From Shewanella frigidimarina (GTDB lineage Bacteria; Pseudomonadota; Gammaproteobacteria; Enterobacterales; Shewanellaceae): 64,000 nucleotides of DNA. Of this stretch, positions 54,888 through 63,476 are shown piece by piece. The stretch lies in contig NZ_RKKE01000006.1 in NCBI RefSeq assembly GCF_003797125.1, positions 62,001 through 126,000 of the forward strand. Reading direction: 5' to 3'. A program made the position numbers and the translations under genes. Below the pieces are notes generated by a model. The model worked only from the letters and a program-made list of their open reading frames with translations, had not been told where the DNA came from and did not search any database. How positions within the stretch are numbered: the stretch's first letter is position 1; each line of letters opens with the position of its first letter.

Positions 54888-57021
54888 GTTCAGACAAGGT
54901 ATGCTGAAACTTGTGCTGAGTTTCACGGATCACAAACGGGACTTTTCGCGGCTCACCGACTAACTTAAAATGGCTTGATAGTTGATCTTTCAAGCCATCT
55001 AACGTGCTGTAGTTTTCGCCATCTTTTTTGAACCCACCTATCCACTCGTCCTTGGGTGTATGTTCTTCCAGCCACGTGTAAGGCGATGCAATAATAAGCA
55101 AGCCGCCATCATTGATCCGCTGTGCCATATCCGCAAGAAAACGGCTCGGCTGGTAGAGTCTGTCAATTAAATTAGCTGCTAGTACTAAATCATAAGAAGT
55201 GAATTGGGGTTTGAGGTTACAGGCATCGCCTTGATGAAATGCTACGCGGTTTGCATAAGCTTCCAACCCTAGTTCTTGCAAGGTACGAGTATGATAGCTC
55301 ACTAACTCGCCTTCTTCAGCTCGGGCGTAACGCACTGCACCTTGCTGCGCCATTTGAGCAGCAAGGCGGGTAAAGTTTGCTGAAAAATCAATACCGTCTA
55401 CTTCATCAAACTGACGGGCTAGCTCAAAACTTGCACGACCACATGCACAGCCTAGGTCAAGAGCTTTAACTGTGGGTTTGCCCTTCATTGCCTCAAGTGC
55501 AATATCAGCTAAGGCTTTAGGGAAATTATCTACGCCATACCAAGTATCACCAAAGTGAAACTCTGCGTATTCTGACAATAACTGATTACTTTCGTAGTAA
55601 GCCTTAGGAGACGTCGCCTCAACACTAGAGGTAATATAGCGGAATCCGGCGTGCTGAAAGAAGTGACGCCTAAACGCATAACGTGCACTAAGGCGCGCTT
55701 CGTTACCACTTGAAATCCATGAACCACCTTTGATCAGGTTGTGTTTACCATCAAAAGTTGGCGTGGTGAAATCGTCATACAATGGGTGTACTTTAAAGTT
55801 ATCGAAGGGGTAAATTGGCGTTTCAGTCCATTGCCACACGTTGCCCACCACATCAAACCAATTGCCATGTTGATAGCGCGTTACCGGGCAGCATGATGCA
55901 AAATGGTCAAGATGTAAGTTAGCATTAGCCGCGCTATTACCCAGCTCTTCAACTCCAGCTTGTGAGCATAGAAGATGCCATTCGTCTTCAGTTGGCATGC
56001 GGATCTGTTGCCCGGTAGCGACTGTTTTCCATTCACAAAACGCTTTCGCTTCATGATAGTTAACTTCAGCAGGCCAATCCCAAGCCATATCAATTTCTTC
56101 TGTCATCAGACGTAAACGCCAGCCATTATGCCAATGCCAAAATGCTGGGTGTTTCGCCTCAGTAAATTGTCGCCAAGCCAGGCCTTCATCGCTCCAGAAA
56201 CTATTTTGCTCGTAACCACCGGCCTCAACAAACTCGAGGAACTCTTGATTACTGACTAAATATTGGCTGGCTTTAAATTCAGCGACCTCTGCCTGATGTT
56301 GGCCATATTCGTTATCCCAGCCATAGACATCACTATCAAAGGATTTTCCAAGATTAACAGAGCCGGCAGCGACGCTTATCAATTTATTTTTTGGCGCCTG
56401 GCCAGTCTCTTTGCAAGCAGGCCATTGAGGTAATGATTGGACTTTGGCCAGTTCATGCTGGCGAATGAGTACCGACGACGTCTCAAGGTGAATACGCTCG
56501 TGCTCAATACCCATGACGATAGGCCACCAGGTATTTTCCCAATCAATGGGTAGAACAAGGTCCAAGGTATCAATTAATGTTAATACTGTGGCACGCACTG
56601 TCGCGCGATAGTCTTTTACCGCAGAAACACTGGGCCAGTCATAACTGTCTTCAGACAGATCATCCCAGCTCATTTCATCAACACCCACAGCAAAAATTGA
56701 CTCCATATGAGGATTTATCCTATTGGGGATCAGATTTGCTAATAGTAGCTTGTTGATGAAAAAAGTGGCCGTATGCCCAAGATAGAAAATAAGCGGGTGG
56801 CGCAAGGGGATAGGTTTTTGATAAAAACCAGCATCGTCGCGCAAACAATCAAACAGTTGCGAATAGGTATCGAAAGTATTAGTGAAGTAAAGCGCGATTT
56901 CTTTGCGCTTGTCATCCACACAGCCACTGCTGAGTTTAGGGGTTCTGCGCAATGCACCAGGTTCAACGAACGTTGCGGATCGTTTAGCCATTTCTTGAGC
57001 GTTTTGTATAGGTAAGGTCAT
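54856..57021 (-). CDS. ovoA: OvoA: 5-histidylcysteine sulfoxide synthase / methyltransferase
   Basis: A 721-residue bifunctional enzyme of ovothiol A synthesis. The N-terminal DinB-like part has H83 and the iron-binding HERIHLE (174-180, HxxxHxE). The central FGE-sulfatase-like domain (about 208-465) joins Cys to His and oxidises it. The C-terminal SAM methyltransferase (about 500-721) has ALDLGCACGRASFELA. Length and domain order match OvoA rather than EgtB. The likely lyase ovoB lies 112 bp upstream on the same strand. Confidence 0.92.
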   Translation of the reverse strand: MTLPIQNAQEMAKRSATFVEPGALRRTPKLSSGCVDDKRKEIALYFTNTFDTYSQLFDCLRDDAGFYQKPIPLRHPLIFYLGHTATFFINKLLLANLIPNRINPHMESIFAVGVDEMSWDDLSEDSYDWPSVSAVKDYRATVRATVLTLIDTLDLVLPIDWENTWWPIVMGIEHERIHLETSSVLIRQHELAKVQSLPQWPACKETGQAPKNKLISVAAGSVNLGKSFDSDVYGWDNEYGQHQAEVAEFKASQYLVSNQEFLEFVEAGGYEQNSFWSDEGLAWRQFTEAKHPAFWHWHNGWRLRLMTEEIDMAWDWPAEVNYHEAKAFCEWKTVATGQQIRMPTEDEWHLLCSQAGVEELGNSAANANLHLDHFASCCPVTRYQHGNWFDVVGNVWQWTETPIYPFDNFKVHPLYDDFTTPTFDGKHNLIKGGSWISSGNEARLSARYAFRRHFFQHAGFRYITSSVEATSPKAYYESNQLLSEYAEFHFGDTWYGVDNFPKALADIALEAMKGKPTVKALDLGCACGRASFELARQFDEVDGIDFSANFTRLAAQMAQQGAVRYARAEEGELVSYHTRTLQELGLEAYANRVAFHQGDACNLKPQFTSYDLVLAANLIDRLYQPSRFLADMAQRINDGGLLIIASPYTWLEEHTPKDEWIGGFKKDGENYSTLDGLKDQLSSHFKLVGEPRKVPFVIRETQHKFQHTLSELTVWERLPRG

Positions 57022-57133
57022 CCTGAAACACGTTCCTTAAATTTTTATTCTATAGTCATACGATTAACTACTGGATAAAGGCTCAACTTTTTTACTTTAT
57101 ATTGATATTATCCGCAAAAAATTTTGCTTGTGG

Positions 57134-58267
57134 TTAAACGACTCCGCCCTGCAGTTTTTTAATTGCTTCGACTAAATAATCTCGTGAGCAACCGAAGTTC
57201 AAGCGAAAATAGTCTTTATCACCAAAGTCTCTGCCCGCTGATGGACCAACACCTTTGGCTTCACACCAGGCTTGCGTATCGGTGACTTGCAAACCGGTTG
57301 CATCAACCCAGAGTAAAAAAGTCGCCGCGGGTGAGATAGCTTTTAAACCGTCAATTTTGTTGATTTCAGTCACTAAATAATCGCGATTTTGAGTTAAATA
57401 CGCCACTTGTTGTTGATGCCAGTTATCGCAATGCTTGAAGGCTGCATTAGTCGCCGTAAGACCCGTGACGGTTACCGATGGTAATCTGCCGCGGGCAGCA
57501 TGGTTGAAAGCTGCTCTTAGTTTTTCGTTTGGAATAATAGCGAAAGACGTACCTAATCCAGCAATATTAAACGTTTTACTGGCTGCCATTAATGTTATTG
57601 AATGCTCAGCCAACTCGGGGTGCGCACTGGCAGGTAAATGTGGCACGTCATCTAAAATGAGATCGCAGTGAATTTCATCCGAACACAGCATCACGCCATG
57701 TTTTCTGCATATTGCTGCAATTTTGTCTAGCTCGTCTTGGTTTAAGACTGAACCAAGCGGATTCATTGGATTACACATAATAAATAAGCTGGCTTTAGGA
57801 TCCGCGGCAGCCTCTTCTAAGGCATTAAAATCGAGTGTCCAGCGACCCTCCACTTCTATCGATCCTATACAAGTTCGGTTGAGATTATTAATTGCAGGTG
57901 CCGCCAATATCGGAGGATAATTGGGTGTTTGTACAATAATCGTGTCTCCTGCTTGGCAATAGGCTTGAATAGCCACATTGAACGCAGGCACCACACCCGG
58001 AGTCCAGACGAGCCAACTAGGATCAATCTTCCAGTTATACTGACGTTGACACCACGCGACTACGGCCTCATTGGCATCGGTATCGTGAGCCGGACAGGTA
58101 TAACCGAGTAAGCCGTCATCAATGCGCTGATGTAAAGCGGATAAGATAGGCTCAGCACAGCGAAACTCAGTATCTGCAATCCACATAGGCAGTATATCTG
58201 TACCTTTGTATTTTTCCCATTTATGGGCTTTCGATGATGTGCGATCGGGTTTATCACTGAAGTTCAT
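57134..58267 (-). CDS. ovoB: PLP-dependent beta-lyase (MalY/PatB family), candidate OvoB
   Basis: A 377-residue fold-type-I PLP enzyme. It has CNPMNPLGSV (165-174), SDEIHCDL (196-203) and the PLP lysine K231 in MAASKTFNIAG. The MalY/PatB family includes cystathionine beta-lyases and OvoB, which cleaves the OvoA sulfoxide product to give 5-thiohistidine. Being next to ovoA makes OvoB the best reading. AAGGA precedes ATG 58265-58267. On sequence alone it could also be a general C-S lyase. Confidence 0.8.
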   Translation of the reverse strand: MNFSDKPDRTSSKAHKWEKYKGTDILPMWIADTEFRCAEPILSALHQRIDDGLLGYTCPAHDTDANEAVVAWCQRQYNWKIDPSWLVWTPGVVPAFNVAIQAYCQAGDTIIVQTPNYPPILAAPAINNLNRTCIGSIEVEGRWTLDFNALEEAAADPKASLFIMCNPMNPLGSVLNQDELDKIAAICRKHGVMLCSDEIHCDLILDDVPHLPASAHPELAEHSITLMAASKTFNIAGLGTSFAIIPNEKLRAAFNHAARGRLPSVTVTGLTATNAAFKHCDNWHQQQVAYLTQNRDYLVTEINKIDGLKAISPAATFLLWVDATGLQVTDTQAWCEAKGVGPSAGRDFGDKDYFRLNFGCSRDYLVEAIKKLQGGVV

Positions 58268-59077
58268 TGCGGATCCTTCGATTATTAATTAAGCCGTTTG
58301 CATAAAACCGCTAATGTAGATTGTTACTGGCAACTTTGGTTTAGATTAAAACACAATAACAATAACCCAAGAACTTGTTAATATTAACTACTTTATTTGA
58401 CTGGGATATTTCATAAAAGGGTATTTTTAATAGGCACCCCTTTATTTAAAAAACATACTCTGTATAAATCGGTATTAACTGATGCAATGTCTCATTGAGG
58501 AGCAAAAACACCATAACATTATCTGAGTCGGGTCTATATGTGTAAACATGCTTCTACATTCTGTAGTTGATAACGCCAAGTGCTAAATAAGAACTCGGAG
58601 TTCAAAGTCCTATGTTTCTCCCAATAAAGTGGAACCCAGACTCTTAATTAAAATAGTCAATTAATTTCAATTGGTGGCAGAGCTTTACATCTTCAAAATC
58701 TGCAATTACGAACTAAGATTGGCTTTATTCCTGAAGTTGAAAAAGTCGATAATTATGAACTGATTTCATTAGGTGCACAGATCTCACTGTTAAATCGCTG
58801 CTCTGTAAATATCAGGGCATTAATACCGCTTGTAGCGGTAAGTGAATCGCATCAAAAGTAACGATAAAAATAAGAATGTTGTACAGAAAACTAAGGCCCC
58901 AAAGCCTTCGGTGAGCAGAGTATTATCTTGACTCACCGGGAGCGTCCATATGTGGCCATGCTATTGGTTCCTAAATTTGTCATTGAGCAGGTATTTTTAA
59001 ACAATCACAACATCGACGCTAGGTTTACTTCGTTAGACACTCACCCATAATGAGCTGCCAGCCTAGGTCTGAAACAG
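58268..59077. other. non-coding region with an ORF remnant
   Basis: About 810 bp of largely non-coding sequence upstream of the ovoB candidate. It contains the start-less ORF at 58652-58861 (annotated separately) and a weak CGGTGAG/CTCACCG inverted repeat near 58910-58939. Its left end should hold the ovoB-ovoA promoter. Confidence 0.35.
58652..58861 (+). pseudogene. start-less ORF fragment of an unrecognised protein
   Basis: 69 codons are open after a TAA, with no start codon or ribosome binding site. The residues (for example LRTKIGFIPEVEKVDNYELI) alternate like beta-strands of an exported or outer-membrane protein, which suggests the C-terminal remnant of a lost gene. I cannot assign a family. 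Confidence 0.35.
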
Positions 59078-59100
59078 CAAAGCCCGCACTGCGGGCTTTG
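59078..59100 (-). terminator. GC-rich hairpin downstream of the 59.2 kb gene
   Basis: A perfect 10-bp stem CAAAGCCCGC/GCGGGCTTTG with a 3-nt loop. On the minus strand it lies about 70 bp after the stop. The following T-tract is short. Confidence 0.6.
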
Positions 59101-59168
59101 GAATCACTCTATTCACTGACTAAGTATTTTTAACCATGAGTGTCTCGTTTAAATGCCGCCAAAAGTTC

Positions 59169-59867
59169 CTAAAAGTCCGTGACTTTATACTTATCTCGCA
59201 ATTCATATAAGGTCATAAAATTGGCTTCTTCTGACTGTTCAAGTGGCAACACAACACAACTTCCCCCTATACAGATCCCAATACTATTAGTACTTTCTCC
59301 CAAGTAAATGGCATCAAGTGCGTTGATACTCTCTAGCGAATAAAACAATTCAGGAGTGGTATCACAAAATGAACCTAACATACTTATGAAAACTTGAGAT
59401 TTAGTTTCAAGTTCTTTTTCTCTTGATTGATCCAGCCACAAATCACAATCCATAGTAAACTCTTTTAAAGGAAGACCAACCGCCGAATACACAGATAAAT
59501 AATTATCAGCTTGCCAACGTGAAGACATACCAATGAGATATTCACCGTTTGTTGTCCATGTTAACGCTAGGAATCTTGGTGACTTATCTTTAACTGTAAG
59601 AGTCAAATTGTCATTATGACTATAATACAATTCAAGATATGACACATCTTTTAAATCTTTCAGGTCTTTATCGTAATATCTATAGTGACTATGTAATGCG
59701 AGCTTATTCTGGCTCTTAGCATATACAGATACTTTGCCGCTATAATCCAGCAATTGATCAGCCTGAGAAATAAAAGCCGAAAAACTAAATGGTGAGTTAA
59801 CTTCTTCAATAACATAATCATCTATGTCGTATGTATTTATCGTCTCTATCGAAGTATGCTTATCTAA
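59169..59867 (-). pseudogene. 3' part of the ankyrin/TPR gene, beyond an in-frame stop
   Basis: An open stretch of 233 codons lies in the same frame as the gene ending at 59868 and directly continues it after a single TAA. The first 38 codons (from LDKHTSIETI) have no ATG; the only internal candidate start is TTG 59751-59753, which has no ribosome binding site. The sequence (YLELYYSHNDNLTLTV, LALTWTTNGEYLIGMSSRWQ) looks like beta-propeller-type repeats. I read it as the C-terminal part of one longer protein cut by a nonsense codon, but independent translation from TTG cannot be excluded. Confidence 0.55.
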
Positions 59868-62102
59868 TTAATTATTGCCTATTCCATTGTAATTGAAGGA
59901 GATATTTTTAAATAATGTATCTAGAGATGTATGATCATTTTTAGAGCGCAGTATCAGTATTTTTCGATTTTCGAAGTGAAATTTAAAATGGTTGTTATCT
60001 GCCAGAACAGCACTACAAGTCTGCATTAATCCATCATCGAATTGGCTTATAATCTTATTTTTTCTAGCGATATTTTTGGTCAACATCCAAGCATTGATAT
60101 ATGAGTAAATAGCTGGTTCAGCGCAATAATATTGACCGTCATACGTAATGGTATGGCCGATATCAGTATTAAGCATTTTTACTTGATGCTGATCACAGAC
60201 TAGCCCTTGATTAAACCATGCATTCGCCACCGTTTTACTATTTTCACTATGATTAATTAACCAGTTACTGGCTGATAATGAATGACCGAATTGGTTATTT
60301 TTCAACGCAATTAATGACATGTCACTAAGTGCTTTCTCATTTTTAGGGTTAATGCTCAATGCCTTGATTAAATACTCATAAGCATCTTGTACTTTACCCT
60401 GTTGATAAGCTGCTATAGCCGATTTTATTTGATCTTTTTCAACTTTATCTAATTGTTGTGAACTTGGAGGCGTAAGCCACTGTTGTACAGTTAACTTACT
60501 TTCTTGAGGAATATGACTATTTATCTCAGCTGATGCTTTATCGGTATAACGATAGAACCAATCCAATGGTGATTCTTCTGTCATTGGGTAATTATTATGG
60601 TTCTCAGCTTTCATATAAGTTGCAGCACCATTGTCTATTAATAACTTAATAAAATCAGGAGAAGCATACCTTACGGCATAATGAAGAGCCGTCATTTTGA
60701 AGGTGCTTAACGCGTAATAACAAGTATCATCTGGTATTGTGGTATTCGCGACTGTATTAGCCCCGTGTTGAATAAGCAACTTGGCGGACTCTAATAAATT
60801 ATATTGCGCCGTGTACATCAAAGGTGTTTTACCAAATGCATTACTGTGATTGGGACTAATGCCCTGTTGCAATAGATATTCTAGTACTTCAGGTTGGTCA
60901 ATCGCTAAGTTTAAAATACTTTCTTGTGCCTCTTGCGAATAATAAGCTTTTGCGATGCTGTCGATATCACTAGCAATAAACTCAATTTTTTTTATGGTAT
61001 CTAATGATTGTTTGGTAATGATTGCATTTCTTAGATTGAACTCACCTGCGGAAAATTCAGGGTTATACATATAGAACCCAAAACCTGCACTAATTGCTGA
61101 TGTTAATGCAAGCTCAGCCATTTCATCGGATTGTTGTTTATGCCAATGATTCGCCTGTTGATAAAATTGCGAAAGCGATTTTATCGAGATAGCTAACTGA
61201 TGTTTATAGCCATTAAATGCTTTTTGCTCAGCGAAACCAGTTAATGACCACCTTTCTAAATCGGTTATCATTTTAGAATAATTACCGTGACTATTCTCAC
61301 TTTCTCTAACTTCGCCCCCCATTGCCCAGGGGCGAGTTAACGTTAAACTCAGTTGATGTTTAATGGCATTGTCCCAACGCCAACGAGTATTCATTCGTCC
61401 ACAAGAACCACCGTTTCCTTGACTTAAAGCCAGAGTAGATTGATACAAATCATCAAAACTTTTCATCGCGCTGAAATAACTATGCTCTTTGTTGAAAGGC
61501 ACTTCTGCTGCTGTTAAGTTTATTTCGCAAGCTGGTGCCCATGTAGCGTTTGGGCTAAGACGATAAACGAATAGCAGGCCTATATCAGCGCCATAATGTC
61601 CTAAAACAAACATATACGGTATATTAGTGCCCGACTGGGCATATGTGTAACCATAGCTCATTGCAGGTGGTGCATTTGTGGCTAAAGTTCCTATTTGCTC
61701 AGCGGTTAGCTCAGTGAATGGTGAAGTAGACACTAGCGATTGCTGCCTCTCACACGCTCCACTGCAACCATTGTGCAAATAATTATAAAGATAGAAGTCT
61801 TTATCGTAAGCATGCAGGCTTGTTAAAGAGTCTCCTCCTAATATTGTCCAATCTAGTATTTCTCCAGTATTTACATAGCCATGCCCTCTAACGCCATAAG
61901 CTGCGCCCCAATCGATATCTGAGTAGAATTTTGATTGTGCATCTTCCAACAAGGATTGACATGCAGGGTCATTATCTGTGATTAAACTCGGCTTATTCCA
62001 AGCTGAGGTTACTTTTACAAAAGGCGTTTTCTCAGAAGATAAAGAGTGACAAGAAAAAACAATTAAGCAGAGGGTTAATAAGCAACGTAACATTAATATC
62101 AT
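59868..62102 (-). CDS. secreted ankyrin/TPR repeat protein, probably truncated
   Basis: 744 residues. A signal peptide (about 1-22) precedes a Cys-containing N-terminal domain. Ankyrin-like repeats cover about 395-510 (GKTPLMYTAQYNLLESAKLLIQHGA and MTALHYAVRYASPDFIKLLIDNGA). TPR-like repeats cover about 560-640 (AYEYLIKALSINPKNEKALS). It is probably periplasmic and protein-binding. I do not recognise a characterised family for the whole chain. The frame continues for 233 codons past the TAA at 59868-59870, so the original protein was likely about 970 residues. Confidence 0.7.
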   Translation of the reverse strand: MILMLRCLLTLCLIVFSCHSLSSEKTPFVKVTSAWNKPSLITDNDPACQSLLEDAQSKFYSDIDWGAAYGVRGHGYVNTGEILDWTILGGDSLTSLHAYDKDFYLYNYLHNGCSGACERQQSLVSTSPFTELTAEQIGTLATNAPPAMSYGYTYAQSGTNIPYMFVLGHYGADIGLLFVYRLSPNATWAPACEINLTAAEVPFNKEHSYFSAMKSFDDLYQSTLALSQGNGGSCGRMNTRWRWDNAIKHQLSLTLTRPWAMGGEVRESENSHGNYSKMITDLERWSLTGFAEQKAFNGYKHQLAISIKSLSQFYQQANHWHKQQSDEMAELALTSAISAGFGFYMYNPEFSAGEFNLRNAIITKQSLDTIKKIEFIASDIDSIAKAYYSQEAQESILNLAIDQPEVLEYLLQQGISPNHSNAFGKTPLMYTAQYNLLESAKLLIQHGANTVANTTIPDDTCYYALSTFKMTALHYAVRYASPDFIKLLIDNGAATYMKAENHNNYPMTEESPLDWFYRYTDKASAEINSHIPQESKLTVQQWLTPPSSQQLDKVEKDQIKSAIAAYQQGKVQDAYEYLIKALSINPKNEKALSDMSLIALKNNQFGHSLSASNWLINHSENSKTVANAWFNQGLVCDQHQVKMLNTDIGHTITYDGQYYCAEPAIYSYINAWMLTKNIARKNKIISQFDDGLMQTCSAVLADNNHFKFHFENRKILILRSKNDHTSLDTLFKNISFNYNGIGNN

Positions 62103-62277
62103 CCATAATATTCAATACAACCAATTGGATGTCATCCTAAAGATGATAAACAGTAATAACAATCTTTATTTTCAAATAGATAGCATATGCATTGACACAT
62201 AGACTTTGGGTTTTAGCTAATAAAATTAATCGTGACACCTGCAGTTAATCTGTAATTCATGATGGTACTTTATCGTA

Positions 62278-62480
62278 TTGGTATTGGATCTTGAAGATGG
62301 ATATAGCTTGCGTGTAATGCGGGTTTTGAATCTCTATTTCCCCCCCAAAAAAAGGCCTTAAATTTGTCGATTTGGCATTTGGTCTTGTATCTTGAAGAGG
62401 GATAGCGATCTTTTATAAAGAGGAACCCAGGGCTTAAATCTCTATTTTTCGCCCAAATAAAAAGGCCTTATCTTTCGATA
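62278..62480. repeat. two degenerate tandem repeats of about 100 bp
   Basis: The blocks around 62278-62385 and 62388-62480 share ATCTTGAAGANGGATA, TNAATCTCTATTT and AAAAGGCCTTA in the same order and spacing. Parts resemble decayed copies of the adjacent tRNA 3' end plus terminator, as repeated integration and loss of elements might leave. Confidence 0.5.
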
Positions 62481-62494
62481 AGGCCTTTTTATTT
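62455..62494. terminator. perfect 18-bp stem terminator
   Basis: Arms 62455-62472 and 62477-62494 pair perfectly around TTTC, with AT-rich outer ends that can serve either direction. On the minus strand it follows the tRNA 3' fragment by 5 bp, as the tRNA gene's own terminator would. Confidence 0.85.
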
Positions 62495-62499
62495 GAATG

Positions 62500-62526
62500 T
62501 GGCGGAGGGATAGGGATTTGAACCCA
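62500..62526 (-). tRNA. tRNA 3'-end fragment (possibly tRNA-Ser), likely attachment site
   Basis: On the minus strand it reads a T-loop segment GGGTTCAAATCCC, then TATCCCTCCGCCA, a tRNA 3' acceptor end with CCA. The rest of the tRNA is absent upstream (62527 onward). A CCA-ending 3' fragment beside its terminator is typical of the attachment site left where an integrative element entered a tRNA gene. The Ser identity is a guess from the GCCA acceptor end. Confidence 0.55.
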
Positions 62527-62738
62527 AGAAATCAGCCACAAAATAAAATTAAAATTCATTATAATCAATAACTAATCGTAAAATCACATCTCAGATAGTG
62601 AACATTCGTAGTTGATATATGACATTTAAATATTTATTGAGTAGGTTGTCAATGATTAACGCCCAAATTTAGCGCGGAAAGCCACGCAGCGGGTTGACGT
62701 CGCAGCCAGCGCCTTTTGCTGGTGATAAAATTTTTTTG

Positions 62739-63476
62739 TTATATTTCAAATCTACGAAGCTTAAACTCAAAATCATCGTCAACCCTGATACGCTTAACCA
62801 GATTTGATCTATCAGGCCGATATTTTCTCCAATCCCATTCGCCATCTAAGAGTACAATATTAACTAGTCCAAATTTTTTCATATCAGCTTTAGAGTAATC
62901 AAAACCAACAGTTCCTTTACCAAAAAAGCCCAGAGTGGAGTCCAAGAAATTAAATTTAGACTGGCCGTAAGTAGCTAGTAGGTTATCGACTGCGATATCT
63001 GCGTAAAAATCAGTTTCCTTTTTACGCATTAAAGTTATGTAAGTGTTGAAAGCTTCACGGTGCTCTTGATCGACATGCCAATTGGATTGCCAAGCGCTAC
63101 CATGCCATATCAGAATCGAGTCTTTTCTTAAGTACTTCGTATTGGCAGCTGGTAATACATAGTTAGCACAAGAAGAAGCGCATACTCTTGTGACCTCAAC
63201 ATCCAAATTATTATCTCTAACCCACTGACCTAAATTCATTCCGGCACCAATCTCACCGCCCTGGCTCGAAATAATCAGTCGGTTTGGCTTGAATTCAGCA
63301 GCCCTAAACAATGAAAAAATCACATTATTTGATGTTTCAGTTATTTCACCTTGATAAATCAGGTTTCCATCTTCTATACCAACAAAAACTTCAGGATTAT
63401 GGCGGCTTTCACTAGCATCTTTTAAACTGGTACAGCCAACAACCAGAAAAGAAAAAACTAAAACTAAATGCTTCAC
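62739..63476 (-). CDS. ClpP-like fold lipoprotein
   Basis: A 245-residue exported lipoprotein. Signal peptide 1-14 leads to a VVGC lipobox (C15). The mature part resembles ClpP/crotonase-fold COG3904-type proteins, with ISSQGGEIGAGMNLG (69-83), CASSCANYVLPAA (99-111, S101 or S102 as possible nucleophile) and H125 in WHGSAW. It would be membrane-anchored in the periplasm. Proteolytic activity is unproven. It lies on the far side of the tRNA fragment and so may belong to an integrated element. Confidence 0.68.
   Translation of the reverse strand: MKHLVLVFSFLVVGCTSLKDASESRHNPEVFVGIEDGNLIYQGEITETSNNVIFSLFRAAEFKPNRLIISSQGGEIGAGMNLGQWVRDNNLDVEVTRVCASSCANYVLPAANTKYLRKDSILIWHGSAWQSNWHVDQEHREAFNTYITLMRKKETDFYADIAVDNLLATYGQSKFNFLDSTLGFFGKGTVGFDYSKADMKKFGLVNIVLLDGEWDWRKYRPDRSNLVKRIRVDDDFEFKLRRFEI

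Larger units (their letters stand above)
62103..62738. other. non-coding junction region with repeats, terminator and tRNA fragment
   Basis: 636 bp between the ankyrin gene and the lipoprotein gene. It contains two degenerate repeats of about 100 bp, a perfect terminator and a tRNA 3' fragment, each annotated separately. No protein gene is supported. Confidence 0.5.
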
